Shown: positions 23,047-37,081 of the stretch, in pieces
Layout: the number at the start of each line of letters is the position of its first letter
Position numbering within the stretch: the stretch's first letter is position 1
Assembly: GCA_964036155.1 (NCBI GenBank)
Contig: OZ038422.1
Coordinates: forward strand, 74,919,201 to 74,983,200
Direction: 5' to 3'
Source: Diploscapter coronatus
Lineage: Eukaryota > Nematoda > Chromadorea > Rhabditida > Rhabditidae
Length of the DNA: 64,000 nt
Position numbers and translations under genes: made by a program
Notes under the pieces: model-generated
Seen by the model: the letters and a program-made list of their open reading frames with translations, nothing else
Database searches by the model: none
What the model was told of the DNA's origin: nothing

Positions 23047-24943
23047 TTTCTGAAATTTTGAAATGAAGTTGGAAAATGGCGAGCGCGGCAAGAATGCACA
23101 GAGCCGGCAGAATTCGGCTGACCATTTTTAGAAAGTTGAAGAGTTAGGTCGAGGAAATTCAGTGTAACTGATCGAGAATTAGATACTGACGGGTTTAAGT
23201 AGGAAAGTACGGCGGAAGGACGTAGAGAAACTCAGAAAGTAAAAAGGGTATTCAAATGGAAAACTAAAATTAAGTGTGATCTTTCTCTGTGTTTTTTTTC
23301 TGTTTCTGCGAAGATTCAAATCAGTCCTCGAGTTGGCAGTGAAAGTGCCGAAACTGGACGATGCAGGGCAAAGAAGGACATTGATGATGAAAGTGATATG
23401 AAATAGATGGGCAGAAAACTATTAAAGACAGTTACTCTCCCAAAGACTTGTTTCTCTAACGGAGTCAGAAAAGATAAAATCAAATTCTCAGAACACGTTT
23501 CTAATATTATGACGTCACTCAGATAATATGAAGAAAATTCGCATGTTTTATTGTAAGAAAAAATTTGAAAAATGTCCTTGTCATGTGCTAAGGTTAGAGT
23601 CCCCGAGCTCCGCCCCTTCGCAGAAATGCATCTGTGATGGAAGCGTGATAATTTGAAGCAGAAAATTTGGAAAGAAAGTACCCTTCAAACCCCGAATGTC
23701 TCAAAAAAAACTATTTAGATCGACGATACATGATAAAATGCTTATGTGCCAAAAATCAGCGCATAATTTTTGTCTACAACCACCTCCAAGCTGAACTTGT
23801 ACAGCGAAAATGTGATCATTTTGAAGGTCACAATTTTCCGCTTTTTCGGTCAAGGAATTTTCTTCTTTTATTTTTCTTCACGGAACTCTTGTTTACATCC
23901 CTAGTGGCATCTGTAAAAACTTTTGCCCGAAACATAAACTTGATATACCTGCTTGGGGACCTTAGCTAAGATTTTGTTCGACAGAATGCTGCATATTGAA
24001 GTGTTTCAATCGACTTCGACCCCAAATTCGAATTCAGGACGATCGGTTTACTATACAAGATTTTTCCCGAATCTATACGTGAGTTTTGAATTTTAAACTA
24101 GGGCTATCTCGATCTCAGTCACTTTAATTAATAAAGACAGGAGAGTGGGGTGCAGAGAAGCAGGAATTCGCTAACGATTGCATGATCATAAAGTCATCAC
24201 TTTGAAGCTTAATAATAACGACGTCGCGGATGACGTGAATTTTCAGAATAGCTTCTTACAGCATTCAGAAGGTCTAACCTGAAATAAAGTAAAGAGGGTG
24301 TATTTCTTTTTCCCCTCTCCTATAAGCCACAGATCTCCCTCGATTTGACGACACTTTTCTTTATTATTTTTCTGCATTCTTTTCTTTTTTCATAAATTTC
24401 GTGCTAATTATCGATAGTTAATCAATTAATTTATATCAATATCGATAGAGAACGATAATAGGGAGATTTTCATGGCGAAAATCCCGTTGATTTTCATAGA
24501 ATAACAGAAAACGAAGATTTGAAAAAAAAAAATGTTAATAAACAGATGTCGTTTGTGAGTGCATTTTGAGCCTATCAAAAGAGGGAGCGAGAGAAAGGAA
24601 GTGTCCTTTTTATTTTATCCCAAATAATTATTCATCGACAAAATATAAATGATCATTTTTTCCTCGTCTATACGCCATTTCTTCAATCTTTATTCGATGC
24701 TCTACAAAATATTTTGAAGGTTGGACTTTCAATTTTCTATACTCCAAAGTGGAACTTGAACAACATTATTATTGCCTTGTGCCGGTGCAAAGATTGTGGG
24801 CAGTTTTCTCTTCTTTTCCTTATCAATCATAGCGAGAAAATAACGAGATTCATAAAAAATAATCAACTGTTCTCTCCCGGCCATCTCAATCGAAATTTAT
24901 TTGATCTATTGACTTTTTTCTATAAGATTTCTTCCGATTCAAA
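23047..24943. other. Intergenic region with a dispersed repeat
   Basis: Upstream sequence of both the NLP/CNC-like gene (minus) and the hydroxyacid oxidase gene (plus), so it probably holds both promoters. 23590-23860 is related to 52390-52620 inside a MED24 intron (shared GTGCCAAAAATC, CGCATAATTTTT, GCGAAAATGTG). No gene was recognised. Confidence 0.5.
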
Positions 24944-26332
24944 ATGTACCTAACTCTGGATGATTATCGTAAAGAGTCTGTGAATCGGCTTACTAAAATG
25001 GCTCGAGATTACTATGAAGCCGGCTCGGACACAGAGAGCAGTTTGAGACGAAATGAGGCTGCATTCAGAAGGTTTTTTTTGGGTATGATTGAAATTACTT
25101 GATCTTCCTTCATGCCAGACTGCTCGTGATTCCGCGCTGCCTGAGAGATGTGTCTCAAATTGACTGTCAGACTGACTGGCTGAACACAGTCGTGAAGATC
25201 CCGATTGGGGTGGCCCCGTCGGCATTCCAGAAAATGGCGCACCCGCAGGGAGAACTAGCCACAATCCGAGGCGCGAGTCAGGCGGGAACGCTGATGATTC
25301 TCAGCTCCTGGTCCACAACCGCAGTGGGCGAAGTAACTAACGAGGCTTCAAGATATGGAGGGCATGTTTGGTTCCAAGTAAACATAAAATTGAATCAGTT
25401 CTCTGAAAATCTATTCAATTTAGCTGTATGTCTACAGAGATAGAGAAATCACGAAGTATCTAATCGAACAGGCAGAAAAGGCTGGAGTAAAAGCTTTGGT
25501 CTTAACTGTGGACACGCCTGTTTTGGGCAGAAGACTCACTGACCAGAGGAATAACTTCAAATTGCCCGAGCATTTGGGGTAAAACTTAACAAGAAGAGAT
25601 AAAAAAATAACTTCAAAACTTGTAGTTTTGCAAATATTCCGAAGTCTGATAAGAGACAGCAAATGGAAGAAGTCGAGCAGGGCCATTCTGGACTGCTCGA
25701 CTATGTTAAGCACCAAATCGACCCTTCTCTCAGCTGGCAAACACTCAAGTGGATCAAAACGTATATGTTCTGCATCAATCGAATGAATACAGTGATGTTG
25801 CAGGAAGACTTCGCTTCCAATCGTTGTGAAGGGAGTGATGAGACCCGAAGACGCATTGCTAGCGATAGAACATGGCGCTAGTGGGATAATTGTTTCGAAT
25901 CATGGAGGAAGACAAATGGATAGCACTGCCGCTACAATTGAAGTCCTACCTTCCGTAATTAGATCTGTTAACAAGAAAATCCCTGTAAGAATTCATGGTA
26001 TCGAAAACACAGTGATCAATTTACTGCAGGTGTTCGTTGATGGTGGCATCAGAAGTGGTCAGGATGCTCTGAAGGCAGTTGCTTTAGGAGCTACGGGAGT
26101 CTTCATCGGAAGACCCATTCTTTGGGCCCTATCTGTTGAGGTACAGCTTTTTCTTTTCCTATTAATTACAGTAAATTGATAAATTCAGGGCGCTTCTGGA
26201 GTGAAGAGGGCCTTGAATATAATGCAGCAAGAGTTCACAGAAGGCATGAGACTTGTCGGCTGCAGATCCATCAAGGAATTGCAGGAGGACAAGAATCTCA
26301 TTGTACACGAGAATAATGTGCATAAATTGTAA
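24944..26332 (+). CDS. 2-hydroxyacid (glycolate) oxidase, FMN-dependent
   Basis: Seven exons join in phase: 24944-25071, 25119-25377, 25424-25578, 25626-25760, 25804-25984, 26030-26140 and 26189-26332, giving exactly 370 residues, the length of human HAO1. The enzyme oxidises short 2-hydroxyacids such as glycolate with oxygen, using FMN, normally in peroxisomes. Visible landmarks are Y24 in the substrate-binding N-terminus, the FMN-binding stretch PIGVAPSAFQKMAHPQGE, LTVDTPVLGRR, K235 in IVVKGV, and the catalytic His/Arg pair H259 and R262 in SNHGGRQMD. The C-terminus is HKL, which resembles but does not match the usual SKL peroxisomal signal. The frame is intact throughout. Family certainty is high; substrate preference (short or long chain) cannot be told. 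Confidence 0.95.
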
Positions 26333-26337
26333 ATAAA
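26332..26337 (+). terminator. Poly(A) signal AATAAA overlapping the stop codon
   Basis: The last A of the TAA stop (26330-26332) is the first A of AATAAA. If used, it gives the oxidase mRNA an extremely short 3' UTR. Confidence 0.6.
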
Positions 26338-29300
26338 TCCCGTTTTTCAGTGATAGAATGAACGAATCCATCTTTTCCGTTCTTTCTGCTTTGTCTGTTT
26401 CTGTTTCGATGTTTGTGTGTTATGCATGGAATTGTCACCCATTCAGGCATGCAGACATTGCCATTTGCATCCTTGTTGCCTTGTTGCATTCCTTATTCAT
26501 TCATCTAACATCTTTTCTGCAAAACCCCCTCTATTTGTAGGCCAGAACGGATCAGATCCATTTGCCTTGTTGTTGTTGTCGTCGTCGTCGTGGTTATCTG
26601 TAACTTCGATCTAAGTAAGTATCACACAGTTTCTCTCTCGGCATCTCCGCTCTATGTTGTTTTGTACAGCCTGCTAAGTCTGAATTCCTGTGCGCATTAC
26701 GTCTGCGTCCTCGTCTCTCTATTGAACTGCTGAACTGCATTTGCATCTTTCGGCCTTCCTTTCTCTGCTCTCTTTACCCATCCCCTTCCTCTTTCCATAG
26801 TAGTGAGTGAGTAATGTCCAGTCTGCATTCAGTGCATTCAGCCAGTCCATTTGGGCACATCGAATTTTCCCCTTTCTCCTCAACCCTGCATCGATTTTGT
26901 CCATAAAAGGAGTAGCTCTGAGCAGCAATTTGCATCATTTGGCAGGTGTCCCCTTCTCTCTCTCTCTCTCTAACTCAGGTCACATTGCTTCACTCAGCTT
27001 TTCCTTTATCCTGTTTCTCGATCCTCTCTCATTCAGTTATTATCTCTCTCCACTCTCTCCCTGACCACCCGACAGCCGACTGCAAACTGCTTGCATTCAG
27101 TGCAGAATGGCTGAATGCCTCAATGCACAGTTGTTCGTTTCTTCTTCCCTTCATCTCCCTTTCTCTCTCCTAAGAAGCCTCTATTCCCCTTCTTTCTGCT
27201 AGCAAACTTTTACTCGCATCAGATACGTCGTAACCTCTATACACATCCTTTTGTCAAAAAACTGACTATTCAATTTTAACTCTCACACGTTATTATTATT
27301 ATTATTGCATCTTATCCGTATCCCAGATTTAGATCGGTTTTCTCGTCCCATTTTGGGCATATTTCCCCTCTCTGCTCATCTCTGCAAACACCTTTGCCCT
27401 TCTTTCTGCATTCGCCAATCTCATTTCACTCCTCCCTTCTCCCCTCTCATTCTATCGAACATTTTGTTGATCTGACCGAGTTTTATTCATATTTTCTGCT
27501 ATCAAATGTTTTTGATTCGAGGCCATAAGGCATAAAATTCTGTTTGTTCTCATATTCAATCTGAGTGATATGATCTAGATTCTGGGCAAATCAATACATT
27601 CTTCACGCGGCTGCACAAGTTTGCCTGTCAAACGCAGGAGTTCTTTCATCTTTTTGTTCTCAGAAATGGTCCAACGTTTTCCATCCGATTTTCGTATTTC
27701 ACAATAAAATGTACGCGAGCAGATGCATCGTTTTTCCTGACGGCGAATGCATATAAAAAAAAATACGAATGCACAACTACTGCAGAGAGTGCAGAGGGAC
27801 ATAGCGTTTAGCGGACGCATCAAAAGAGAGCGAAATAGTCGAGGGGAAAGAGGAGACGAGAGAGACGCAGAGAGGGGGGAAGAATAGCCTTTACCCGCGC
27901 TTGGCGCTGGGCGTTGGCTAACTATTGATTGGCTAGGGCTACTACTGCAGAGAGAGAATAGAGAGATGGAGAGAGAGGAGAGAAGATGAGATAAAAATGG
28001 GATAAAGAAGGATATGGAATGAGGATTCGCACGCGACACCCATCTTCCACTGCCAATAAAGTCCCCCCCCCTCCCTCTTTCAATTCCGTCTAAGGAAGTA
28101 CTCCTTCTAGACTTTCTTCGATTCCATTTTTCCTTAGAAACTGTTTACCTCCCACAAATTAGTTATTCCCCAAAGGCTAACTGCTAATTGTACACATTTT
28201 CTGTCGGAAGATTTGTTTTTCTTCCCTTTGAATCGTGAATTGTTTTGTGAAATGTGAATGGATGGATGAAGTCGATGAAGTCAAGAGAGTGAGACTTGCG
28301 ACTTCCGAGAGAACTTTACTATGAACTTGAAAGGAACCGAAGAAAACAGTGTCTTGCAGCAAGAGGCAGTTTCGCTTTCCCTTCCCTACCTAGAAGGACA
28401 AAACATTGATCGCCCGTCTTCTCCAACTCTCTGAGTCACTCACAGCTGACATTCACAATTTCCTTCCAATCTCCAACCTCCCACGCACCAATGTCAATTT
28501 TGTCAATTCCTTATCATCTTTCCGTATTTTCTGTTCATTTTCCATTTTTCATCAACTCTTTCCATTTTTATTGACAGAAAAGTCTAGCAGAAATTCGATA
28601 ACTTATATCGACTCTTCTCTCGAGTTTCATACGAATTCGCAAGAGCAATTTTTATTCCAAAAACCGAAAATTCACCGGAAAAGCAGGCCTAATGTTGGAG
28701 TTTAAGCAGTGCAGTCATTTTTGCAGTTCAGTCCATAAATCGTTGGGTCTTTAGCTGTTTGATAGCACCATCATTTCCTTTCAGCCTTCAATATTCCCAT
28801 TTCTTATCAGTCCTTAGGCGTATTTGGATTACCGTTTTATATCTTGGTTTATTAATTTCCATGCGCATTGATTTTTCGCTAAATGAATTGTGATGTGTCA
28901 TTTTTTAGAGACTTAATTTGATTCGATCGATCTATTTATTCATCTGCATATTCATTCCTCACAACAACAATAGTCGTGGAATGCACAGTCAAAATCGACG
29001 AAGAAGGAGATCGACAATTTGGATTTAATTAGTCAAGAGAAGAATCTATAGAAGGATGGGGTAAGTCTTGAATACGTTATCTTATCACAGCAACTCTGAT
29101 TTGATATCAGCCAGTTGGATATAGGGGAAAAGCATAGAAATGCGCACCGCGAATTTATGCAGAGATGCAGGGAAGGAGCCGCATTAGCATTAGCCTAAGT
29201 AAACAGAACAGTGAATGGAATGGGGGAATGGTCAGAGGACCACAGCCGTAGGGCCACACACACACACACAGAGCTATGCATTGCTTCCGATCGAATTGCA

Positions 29301-31018
29301 AAGAGAAAAAGCATAAATTATAAATCCACTGCGAGCATTCCTCCATACTAAATCTAAATCTGAGTTATCAGCTGGATTTTCATTGCAAATGTCTCTGTCA
29401 ATCAAGCAATGCGGCGAGAATATGTAATACCTGGATCTGAGTATGATTGTAATTGAGATGTATGTGGGAAGAAGAAAGACATATGATTAATCTGAGAACG
29501 TAATCAGAATATATGCGCAGCGTATTTTTATTCCTACTATTTTGTGTTCATATACTTATATTTTCTCCCCCCTCTCTTTCTGCACATTTTGCATTGCATC
29601 GTGTCACTTCTTCAGCCTCCATCTGTTTTCTCGACGGTACTCAAATTTCAACGCTGCGCACATGAAAGAATGAATAAAGACAAGGAGAATGCAGAAGTGC
29701 AGAATGTGAGTTGACAACACAAACCATGATTCACCGAAAGCAGAAAGCATTGCATCATGCATAATTAATGTAGTTGTAGGAAGGCATTCGCATAGTATGC
29801 ATGTTTGTACGGTTCATTAACGCAGTCAGATTGCCAGATTCCAGTTATTCCTGCCAATCTGCTAAACGACAGCTACTTTTCTTGCAATATCCTCCCAATA
29901 TCCACTCGTCTCTCGTAGTAATCCTCTAACCCATTCCTCATCCTTTCCCTTTTAAGGCTATTTCTAATGAGGTCTTCTTGAGTATTGTCGCTTCTCCACT
30001 TTCACCCCACATATTTTCCTGACTGTGAGAGTCCATTATGCCCGAATGCCTGTACGTACAAGGCTATAGCTTCGCAGCTTCACCCTCACCTCGCGCACTT
30101 CCCCTTTGATCATGTACATTTTATGTCTCGTGTAATGTGTTAATGTCATGATAGATGATCGTGTGAATGCGAGAATGGGAAGGGAAGGAAAGAGGAAGTC
30201 TGAGACTAGGATGAAAATGATGAATGAAGGAATGAACTGTCCAATTTTCCACATCTACGAAAATTCGTTGTGGCCTTTCAATCAATTTATATTTGTCATT
30301 CAGCTTTTCCATCAGCCATTTGAAATCGAAAGAGAGAGAGAGTGGAATTTAAATGACTTTGATGCGTAGAATGCGCAGAAGCAGAAGAAATTTCGGACAA
30401 ATCAAAGAAAGAACGAATGTGCGTACAGATTCAAGGCTTGAAAATCACGATATAGACAAAGCTTACTGCAGGAAATATCGTTTCCTTAAAGCAAGGATGA
30501 AGTAACATCTGTTTTGGCTCGTTTTGTCCATATTTGCCGCATCAAATCTGTCCAATCCATACCCTTGTCCTATCCAATTTCCCCTATTTCTGATTTTCTG
30601 CCCAACTGCCAGATTACAATCCCCGACAAGCGGACCTCTTTTGGCTCACAAAGGCTACATTTTCTGCTGCAGGATGCTCTATTTCTCTCTCTCTCTCCCA
30701 TATGTGTTTTTTCTGCTTCCCTTCCTCTCTTCACTCTCAAACCCCGCCCTTTTCTCTCTCCATGCGCATATACTTTCTCTTCCACTCTCTAACTATAAAG
30801 GCCAGTTCTCTGTACTCTCTTCTCTTCTCGTTTGCCTTACTTTTTCCGGCTAACCCTGGGACTTCAGTCGGACGTGTGAATCCTCTTTTCTCTACAGAGA
30901 TTGCCTACAGTCAATCACCTGACTGCCTGACTGTCAACACAACTGTAGCTTCATTTCAATGCTCTTCCTTCGTTCGTCTATAATCTAGTCCACCAATTCA
31001 ATTAATTCCCTGCACAAA
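26338..31018. other. Long intergenic region, pyrimidine-biased with microsatellites
   Basis: No gene was recognised in 4.7 kb. There are CT runs near 26957 and 30683, an ATT run near 27293, a CA run near 29257 and GA runs near 30333. Words such as CATTC, TGCAT and GAATG are strikingly frequent. Upstream regulatory sequence or 5' non-coding exons of the Ena gene may lie here. Confidence 0.5.
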
Positions 31019-34000
31019 ATGTTGTCCTGCCAAACTCGACCCTCTTCAATTCAAATGGCCAACGGCCGTGTCTCGTCAAATGGAGTCATTTATCGTCAGG
31101 TGGCTGTCAACAAACAGTAAGATTTGCATCTTCATCTGTATTTTATATCAAATCTATACATAGTGAAATGTTATATCTTCTTCTTCTTCTTCCACCAAAT
31201 ATCTCTTTCTTTTTCCTTGTCTTTTTCTTCTTCTTCTTTGCCGTTGTAGGTCAAAACTGAACGCATTACTCACGCATCACACAGGCCTTTGCCTTGGAAG
31301 AGGGAGACAGTAAAATAGTGGTGGACGCCTGAATGTGAACAGTGAACAGAAATAGAATAAGGGGGGAGAGTGAAAATATGAAAATAGGCGCCAATAAACA
31401 GATGCACTTTACTCTTTAAATTTGAATTTGAATGCGATAGCATTGAACATTGTACAATTCTATAGACTTGTTGGTCGCGATTCTTGTCCTCCAAAAACGA
31501 GACCAATTTGTATGGATTCCTCCTCTGCCAGTTTTTGCACACATTCTGCGCATACTCTGTGCACATATTCTCTCGATTCCCCGAGGGCGATTGGACGCAA
31601 TTTTTGGCAGCCGAGCAGCCAGAGACAGGCGAAATGCTACGCGAATTTCGCATTGAATTCGCTGCTCTCGGACATTTTTTTGGCATTTGGAGAATTCGCG
31701 AGGGAAATTTGCCCGCAGGGGGATGATTGACGGTTTGTAGGCTGCTAAACCGAGAAATCTAGTAATTTACGCATTTCCATGAATCACTCGCCCAACTCAT
31801 CATCCGATCTTCACTATAAGCATCCACAGTCGATGTCAATCAATTGCAATTGCCTCAATCTCTATGCATTTCTGTATACATAGACCAATGTGCTGTCTCT
31901 GCGTCTCTGCCCTCTGCTTTGGCTATGCCAATTTGCATATCGCTGCTAGGGTCACCAAGGGGTCACCAAGGAAATAACAGAAGGAAAGAGATAGGAAAAA
32001 GAGGCAGAGAGGGGAAAGATCAGATCTGGAGGAAATTGGATTGGAATTCTGTGCAGAATGTGCAAAGAGTGAAGGCGTGGATTATCGAAATCTCCTCGCG
32101 TCTCGGCAAAATGGCAGAATATCTCGAACAGCTTTGCTCACGCAATGTAATGGTCATTTCATATAGCCACATATGCAATGCAGCTGGCGAGAGTCTCAGC
32201 TTTTCCCTCCTTAATGGGGCATAGAATGGGAGAATGGCGAGATATGCACAATGACCAGTCATTTCACCCCTCTCCTTCGCTTCTTCTCGAGCATTAAATC
32301 GATAGGCCTGTCACTCATTTTGGTGACACCCTTCTGGCAGAGTCAAATTGGAGTCTGCGAATACTTTCCTCCCAAAATTCTTAAATGGGCACTTTTTCCT
32401 AAGCGACATAGCTTTCCGTCGCTCTAATTTTTCGTCATTCTGGAAGGAAAGTACTCACTCTCGAGAGAAAAGTATTAGCACAGCCCAAATCGGACAGGAA
32501 AAAGTCGATCTTCACGTGGAATGATCATTAGCGTGAGAAGAAAATAACTACGGAATCTTTAAATAACTTCTTCCTTCTCACAACACTCCTCCTGCATTCT
32601 GCTTACGAGACACCTTCTCCTCTTTCACTAGAAAGTGAAGAAAAGCCGAAGAAGCAAAAGTAAAACCCTCCATGACTGACTCTAAAAGTTAGCTGTTGCT
32701 CGTTATTTTTAGCCCAATATATGTGTGCGCAGATTAACTCACTTCGAAACTGAAATGTGGAGGATTATTTAGCTTTTTTCTTTGACTTTTCAAATTTCAT
32801 ACTTCGACCTAAAATGATGGGTAAATAATCTGTACGAAAAGCGCTTCTTAGCAATCAAAAATTTCTCCAAGTTTTTCATCCGACACTTATTACTTTTCAA
32901 GTGAGGATGCAACCAAAATATTGAGGAAAAGCCTGCAAATCCATATGCAAAGAAGTGCGAGGGAGTTTAAGGGGACTTCAAGAGGCCGAAGGACATGAGG
33001 CTATTCTGCCATTCTTTGGCATTCTGAAAACGTACATCTTCTTGCGATTGTTTTCTATTTTCTCACATTGTGTATCAGCAAAGAATGAGTGGGCCTTGTC
33101 AAATAAAAAAGGACAGCGGAAGTCTGTTGGAGCACGTCATGACTGCATGATAGCTGCCAGATGGAAGACAAAAAATGATAAGTGGACAAGGAAGAAGAAG
33201 AAGAATATTTGCTCTGACAAAATGTCTCTGCATCTCTGTCTTTCTCTGCCAAGAAGTTCGTAAAGCGAGAATTTGGCAACTCGCAAGGAACATCCAAATT
33301 AGGCAAAGGAGAGTGGTCTGTCTGTGTCTAACTAGTTTAGCGGTGAAAGACGCCGAATCAACAAGTTACACACATTCAATTGCATTAGGCGCATATGCAT
33401 TGTCGACAAATTTTGAATAGAATAATGAAAAGCTCGGAGAATTGGAAGGATTCGTAAAGAACTGGAAGAAATTGAATGAATTTCAGAAGCAACGAAACTG
33501 CAGCCGCGTTTGCGATGGCCGAAGTGATGATCTACAACGAAGCCAAGAAGAAGTGGCAGACTCCCGACAACTCTGACTGCAGTTCGCTCTGCAAGATCGA
33601 GATACTACATCATCAGAGGAATCAATCGTTCAGAATCATTGGAGTTAGGGAACGAGTTAGCTATCACGCTTATATAGAAAAACTAACGAAGATCGCATCT
33701 AGGACGGAATCTATGTGCTGAATTGCAATATCCACGCCAAGTTGAAATACCACCCCGCAACGAGCACATTTCACCAGTGGAGAGACGAGCAGCGACAAGT
33801 CTATGGGCTGAACTTCATGAATGAAGCCGATGCGAGGAATTTCGTGTCTGTGATGGGACAGGCCATCGACTTCCTCAATCATCAAATGCTCAATGGGGAC
33901 TATCAAACTCTGCAACATGGTACGCTTTTCGACTTCTTCAAGTTATCTGATGATTCATTAGGAGAAGACTTGTTATTTTGTGCATGCAAAAGTGCTGATG

Positions 34001-37000
34001 AATATCATATACCGTTGCCTGGTGACTAAGACGGTCTGATTTGATGGATTTAGGTGGATTTCGCCAACAGATTAAAAGACCCTAGAGCTATGACTATGTC
34101 TGTGAATTGTACAGCTAACTTTCAGTATGTCCTTATGCATATCAGCCCTGTCTATTTCACTCCCTTTCTGGACATTGGACTGTTGGACTGGTCACTTTTC
34201 ACTTCGCATTTCCATTCTTATTTTTTGCCGCTACACACGCATACTTTCTCTCTGAGAAATTCATCTTGCTATACAAATACAATCATGCATAGCATACGGA
34301 CATAGAAATACAGGCAGTGCAGCGAGTAGTCATTCTGTCAGCCAAGTCATATGCACACTTTCAAGACCATGCCTATTCCTTGTAAGCGAATTGGCTTCTA
34401 CTTGCATAATTTCTTCTCTCTAATTGATTCGTCGAGTTTCATCATTTCCAATTCCTAATTGCCTTTCTTCACGTTCATCTCATCTGCAATTTTCCATCTT
34501 CCACAACAGGCAGGCATAATTCATTGTCTCTGATCGACAGACTACATTATGCTTGGTTCCCTGGAAATCGGTTGGCAAAGTTGAATGTTGAATGTTGACA
34601 GGTTCATTTAGAAGAGGCAAGGAAGGAAGAAAACGATACGAGAAGATGAAAGCGGAAAGAGGCAAAAAGAAATCGAGGCTGAGGTCGCACTCTCATGCGC
34701 CATTCCCTTGCTTTTCTGGTTCACTGCCTCCGCGCTTTTCCTCATAATCTATCTGCCATCCGAAAGTTGAGAGAGGCAACAGCGCCACCCAAACGCTGCA
34801 TCCTCGCGATTCGACTCCTTATCGAAGATCGTCTTCCCCTGATCAATTCACCCATTCCTTCTCTTCTTCGTCTTCTGCGCTAGAAGCTCTTCCCTTTTGA
34901 CTGTTGATTGTTTACGCGAGAGCTTTTCCTCACTCCTTCTGCTGCTGTTGCTGCTGCTGCTTTGAAACTCGAAGTTCCTTTCCAGAGACCGTTTTCGCTT
35001 CTAATTTCATCTTTCGTTCTTCCCTACTGTATGTTTCCATTTTCATCGCATTAGCATCATGCCCTGTCTTTCCGTGTCATGTCTTCATTACTTCGATTTG
35101 CATGTTTCCATCCACTTCATCTGGTCTGTCCCCCGATTGTCTGTGGTGCCTCGTGTTGTGCACCTCGTGTCCAGTACTGCTTCTCTTGGTTCTTGTCTGG
35201 ATGAAGCTGTCCGCGATGCTCTGCTGTCTGCAGGAGAAGACAGATCTGCTCAGTGCCAGACTCGACACCACCATTCAAGTCACCAGCATACACAAGAGGG
35301 ACGAGAATGAGAACATTGAAATGACTGAAGGAATAGAGGGCAGACAGAATGGGGGCAGTGACGAGGGCGACACTGACGTCGTCACTGAGGATGAATTGGA
35401 CATAGGTAGACGGGTCATAGAGGGTTACACATTAGGAGAACTGAATGATTAGTTCGAAAGCTGACGAAGATCAACTTCTTTTTTTCAGATGCAGTGTACC
35501 AGGATCCGCATGCACATCAGTCGGGACAGCAGCAATTCCTCACTCACAACCACTCTGCGCCTGGAATGCTACACGACGAGCAAATTCAACAGCATCACAA
35601 CTCGCTCCATCCACAGTTCAGGTAGGGCGAATTTGAATATATATACAATTCTCAACAACATTGCCTTCCGTCCAAAATTAGCATCGCTTTGAATTGTAAT
35701 GCAGCTGTCGAACGATGTCGAGTGAATGTCATTACTGACCGACTCGACACAACCACGGACATGGCTCCCAAAAGGAGGTCGAATGAAAGACCCAGCAGAA
35801 TTCCCATTGCGCAACCAATTCATAGCGCTGCATCTTGGATGGAAGGCGCTGTTGAGGACGCGTGGAGTTTGAGAGAAAGGCACAATGATGAGATGATAAC
35901 GAGATAGTGAAATGGTGAGAAAATTACAGGAAGTCATCGCATTCGGCACTGCAGCAACAGACGCAGCCACTGCAGAATGGGAATGGGCCTTCGCGCAGAG
36001 CCTCGCAAGGGTCGAACGCCTCTTCCCAGGAGACGAGCCAATTGACTGCCAGTCCCTGCAGAGCACCACCTCCACAGGCCCCGCCTCCTCCCGCCACTTC
36101 GTCCATTCCCCAACCACCTGCTGCAGTCGCCTCCACTTCGGCCTCTGCTCCTCCGGCCCCACCTCCTCCTCCTCCCAACATCTTCGCCGCGCCCGCCCAG
36201 GCCAAGGGTCCCAGTCTGGCCGAACAGCTCAAGAATCAGAGTCTCAAAAAGACGGCCGGTCCGCAGTCGAGGGAGCCGACGAGCAACGGTGCATCTGCCG
36301 GAAACAACAGCAGCGGCAGCAGCAGCAGCACGTCCAATGCATCTTCTCTCCCACAGCCAGGTTTGTCATTTTGAGGTAGGCAAGACAATGAAGATCGGCT
36401 CGTTTGCAGTGAACTTCATCTCCGAGTTGGCGGCCACCATCAACAAGAGGAAACAGACGCAGGCCAAGGCCGACGCAGTCGACTCGAAATCGAACATCAG
36501 CAACGGTGAGTAAAAGGCGTGGTGGAGAGCGATGACGTAGAGGAATTGCAGGATCGTCGGACAGTGGCTGCGCCATTCCGCCTGTAAATGGAGCCGTGAA
36601 TGGGCTGAGCAACGGAGGCAATGGAGTGAAGAAGTGGAACGAGCCAAGCGCCAACCCAATCAGCAAGCAGAGTGCCGTGCAGAGCACTGCGAATGGAACG
36701 GGCACAGACAGCCCCAAGACGCACAGGAAGATTCCATCCGGATCGTCCATTTCCTCGCAGGTACGGCATTCGTGGGATGAAATTATAATTTTGGACGAAA
36801 CTAATTAGCATTCAATTATATTTTGGGTCGAGAGTTATAAAATAGCTCGAGTATAAAGCAAAAATGAAACATGGTTGCAGGATGAGGGCAAGACGAATGG
36901 AAACAATCATCTCCTGACTAATGAAATACTCGAAAGGTTAGCAAGATTCGAAAGTTGAGCAAGACGATATGAGAGAATTTTCAGGTTCAAAGCCGAGTTG

Positions 37001-37081
37001 ATGGTGGAATTCCGACAGGAGATCAACAAGGCGAAACAGGAAATCCTGGAACTTATTCGACAGGAACTCGGTCGCAGATGA
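31019..37081 (+). CDS. Ena/VASP actin regulator (UNC-34/Enabled type)
   Basis: Nine exons join in phase to 501 residues: 31019-31116, 33487-33655, 33703-33919, 35489-35621, 35930-36360, 36410-36505, 36552-36760, 36881-36936 and 36985-37081. Ena/VASP proteins promote actin filament elongation at leading edges and in axon guidance. Residues about 36-150 are an EVH1 domain (AEVMIYNEAKKKWQ, FHQWRDEQRQVYGLNF). A His/Gln-rich linker and Pro runs at about 252-288 (APPAPPPPPPN) would recruit profilin. EVH2 parts follow in order: G-actin motif SLAEQLKNQSLKK (about 301-313), F-actin motif NFISELAATINKRK (about 351-364), and the C-terminal tetramerisation coiled coil (FRQEINKAKQEILELIRQEL). The first intron is 2.4 kb. 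AATAAA near 37162 fits the 3' end. Confidence 0.93.

Noticed and set aside
27575..28039. Long minus-strand frame of 154 codons
   Set aside because: Ser/Leu-rich translation of purine-biased repeats, with no splice context or family match.
36361..36379. A 19 nt intron in the Ena gene (GTTTGT to GGTAG)
   Set aside because: Too short to splice. The acceptor at 36409 gives a 49 nt intron, keeps phase and yields the expected NFISELA motif.
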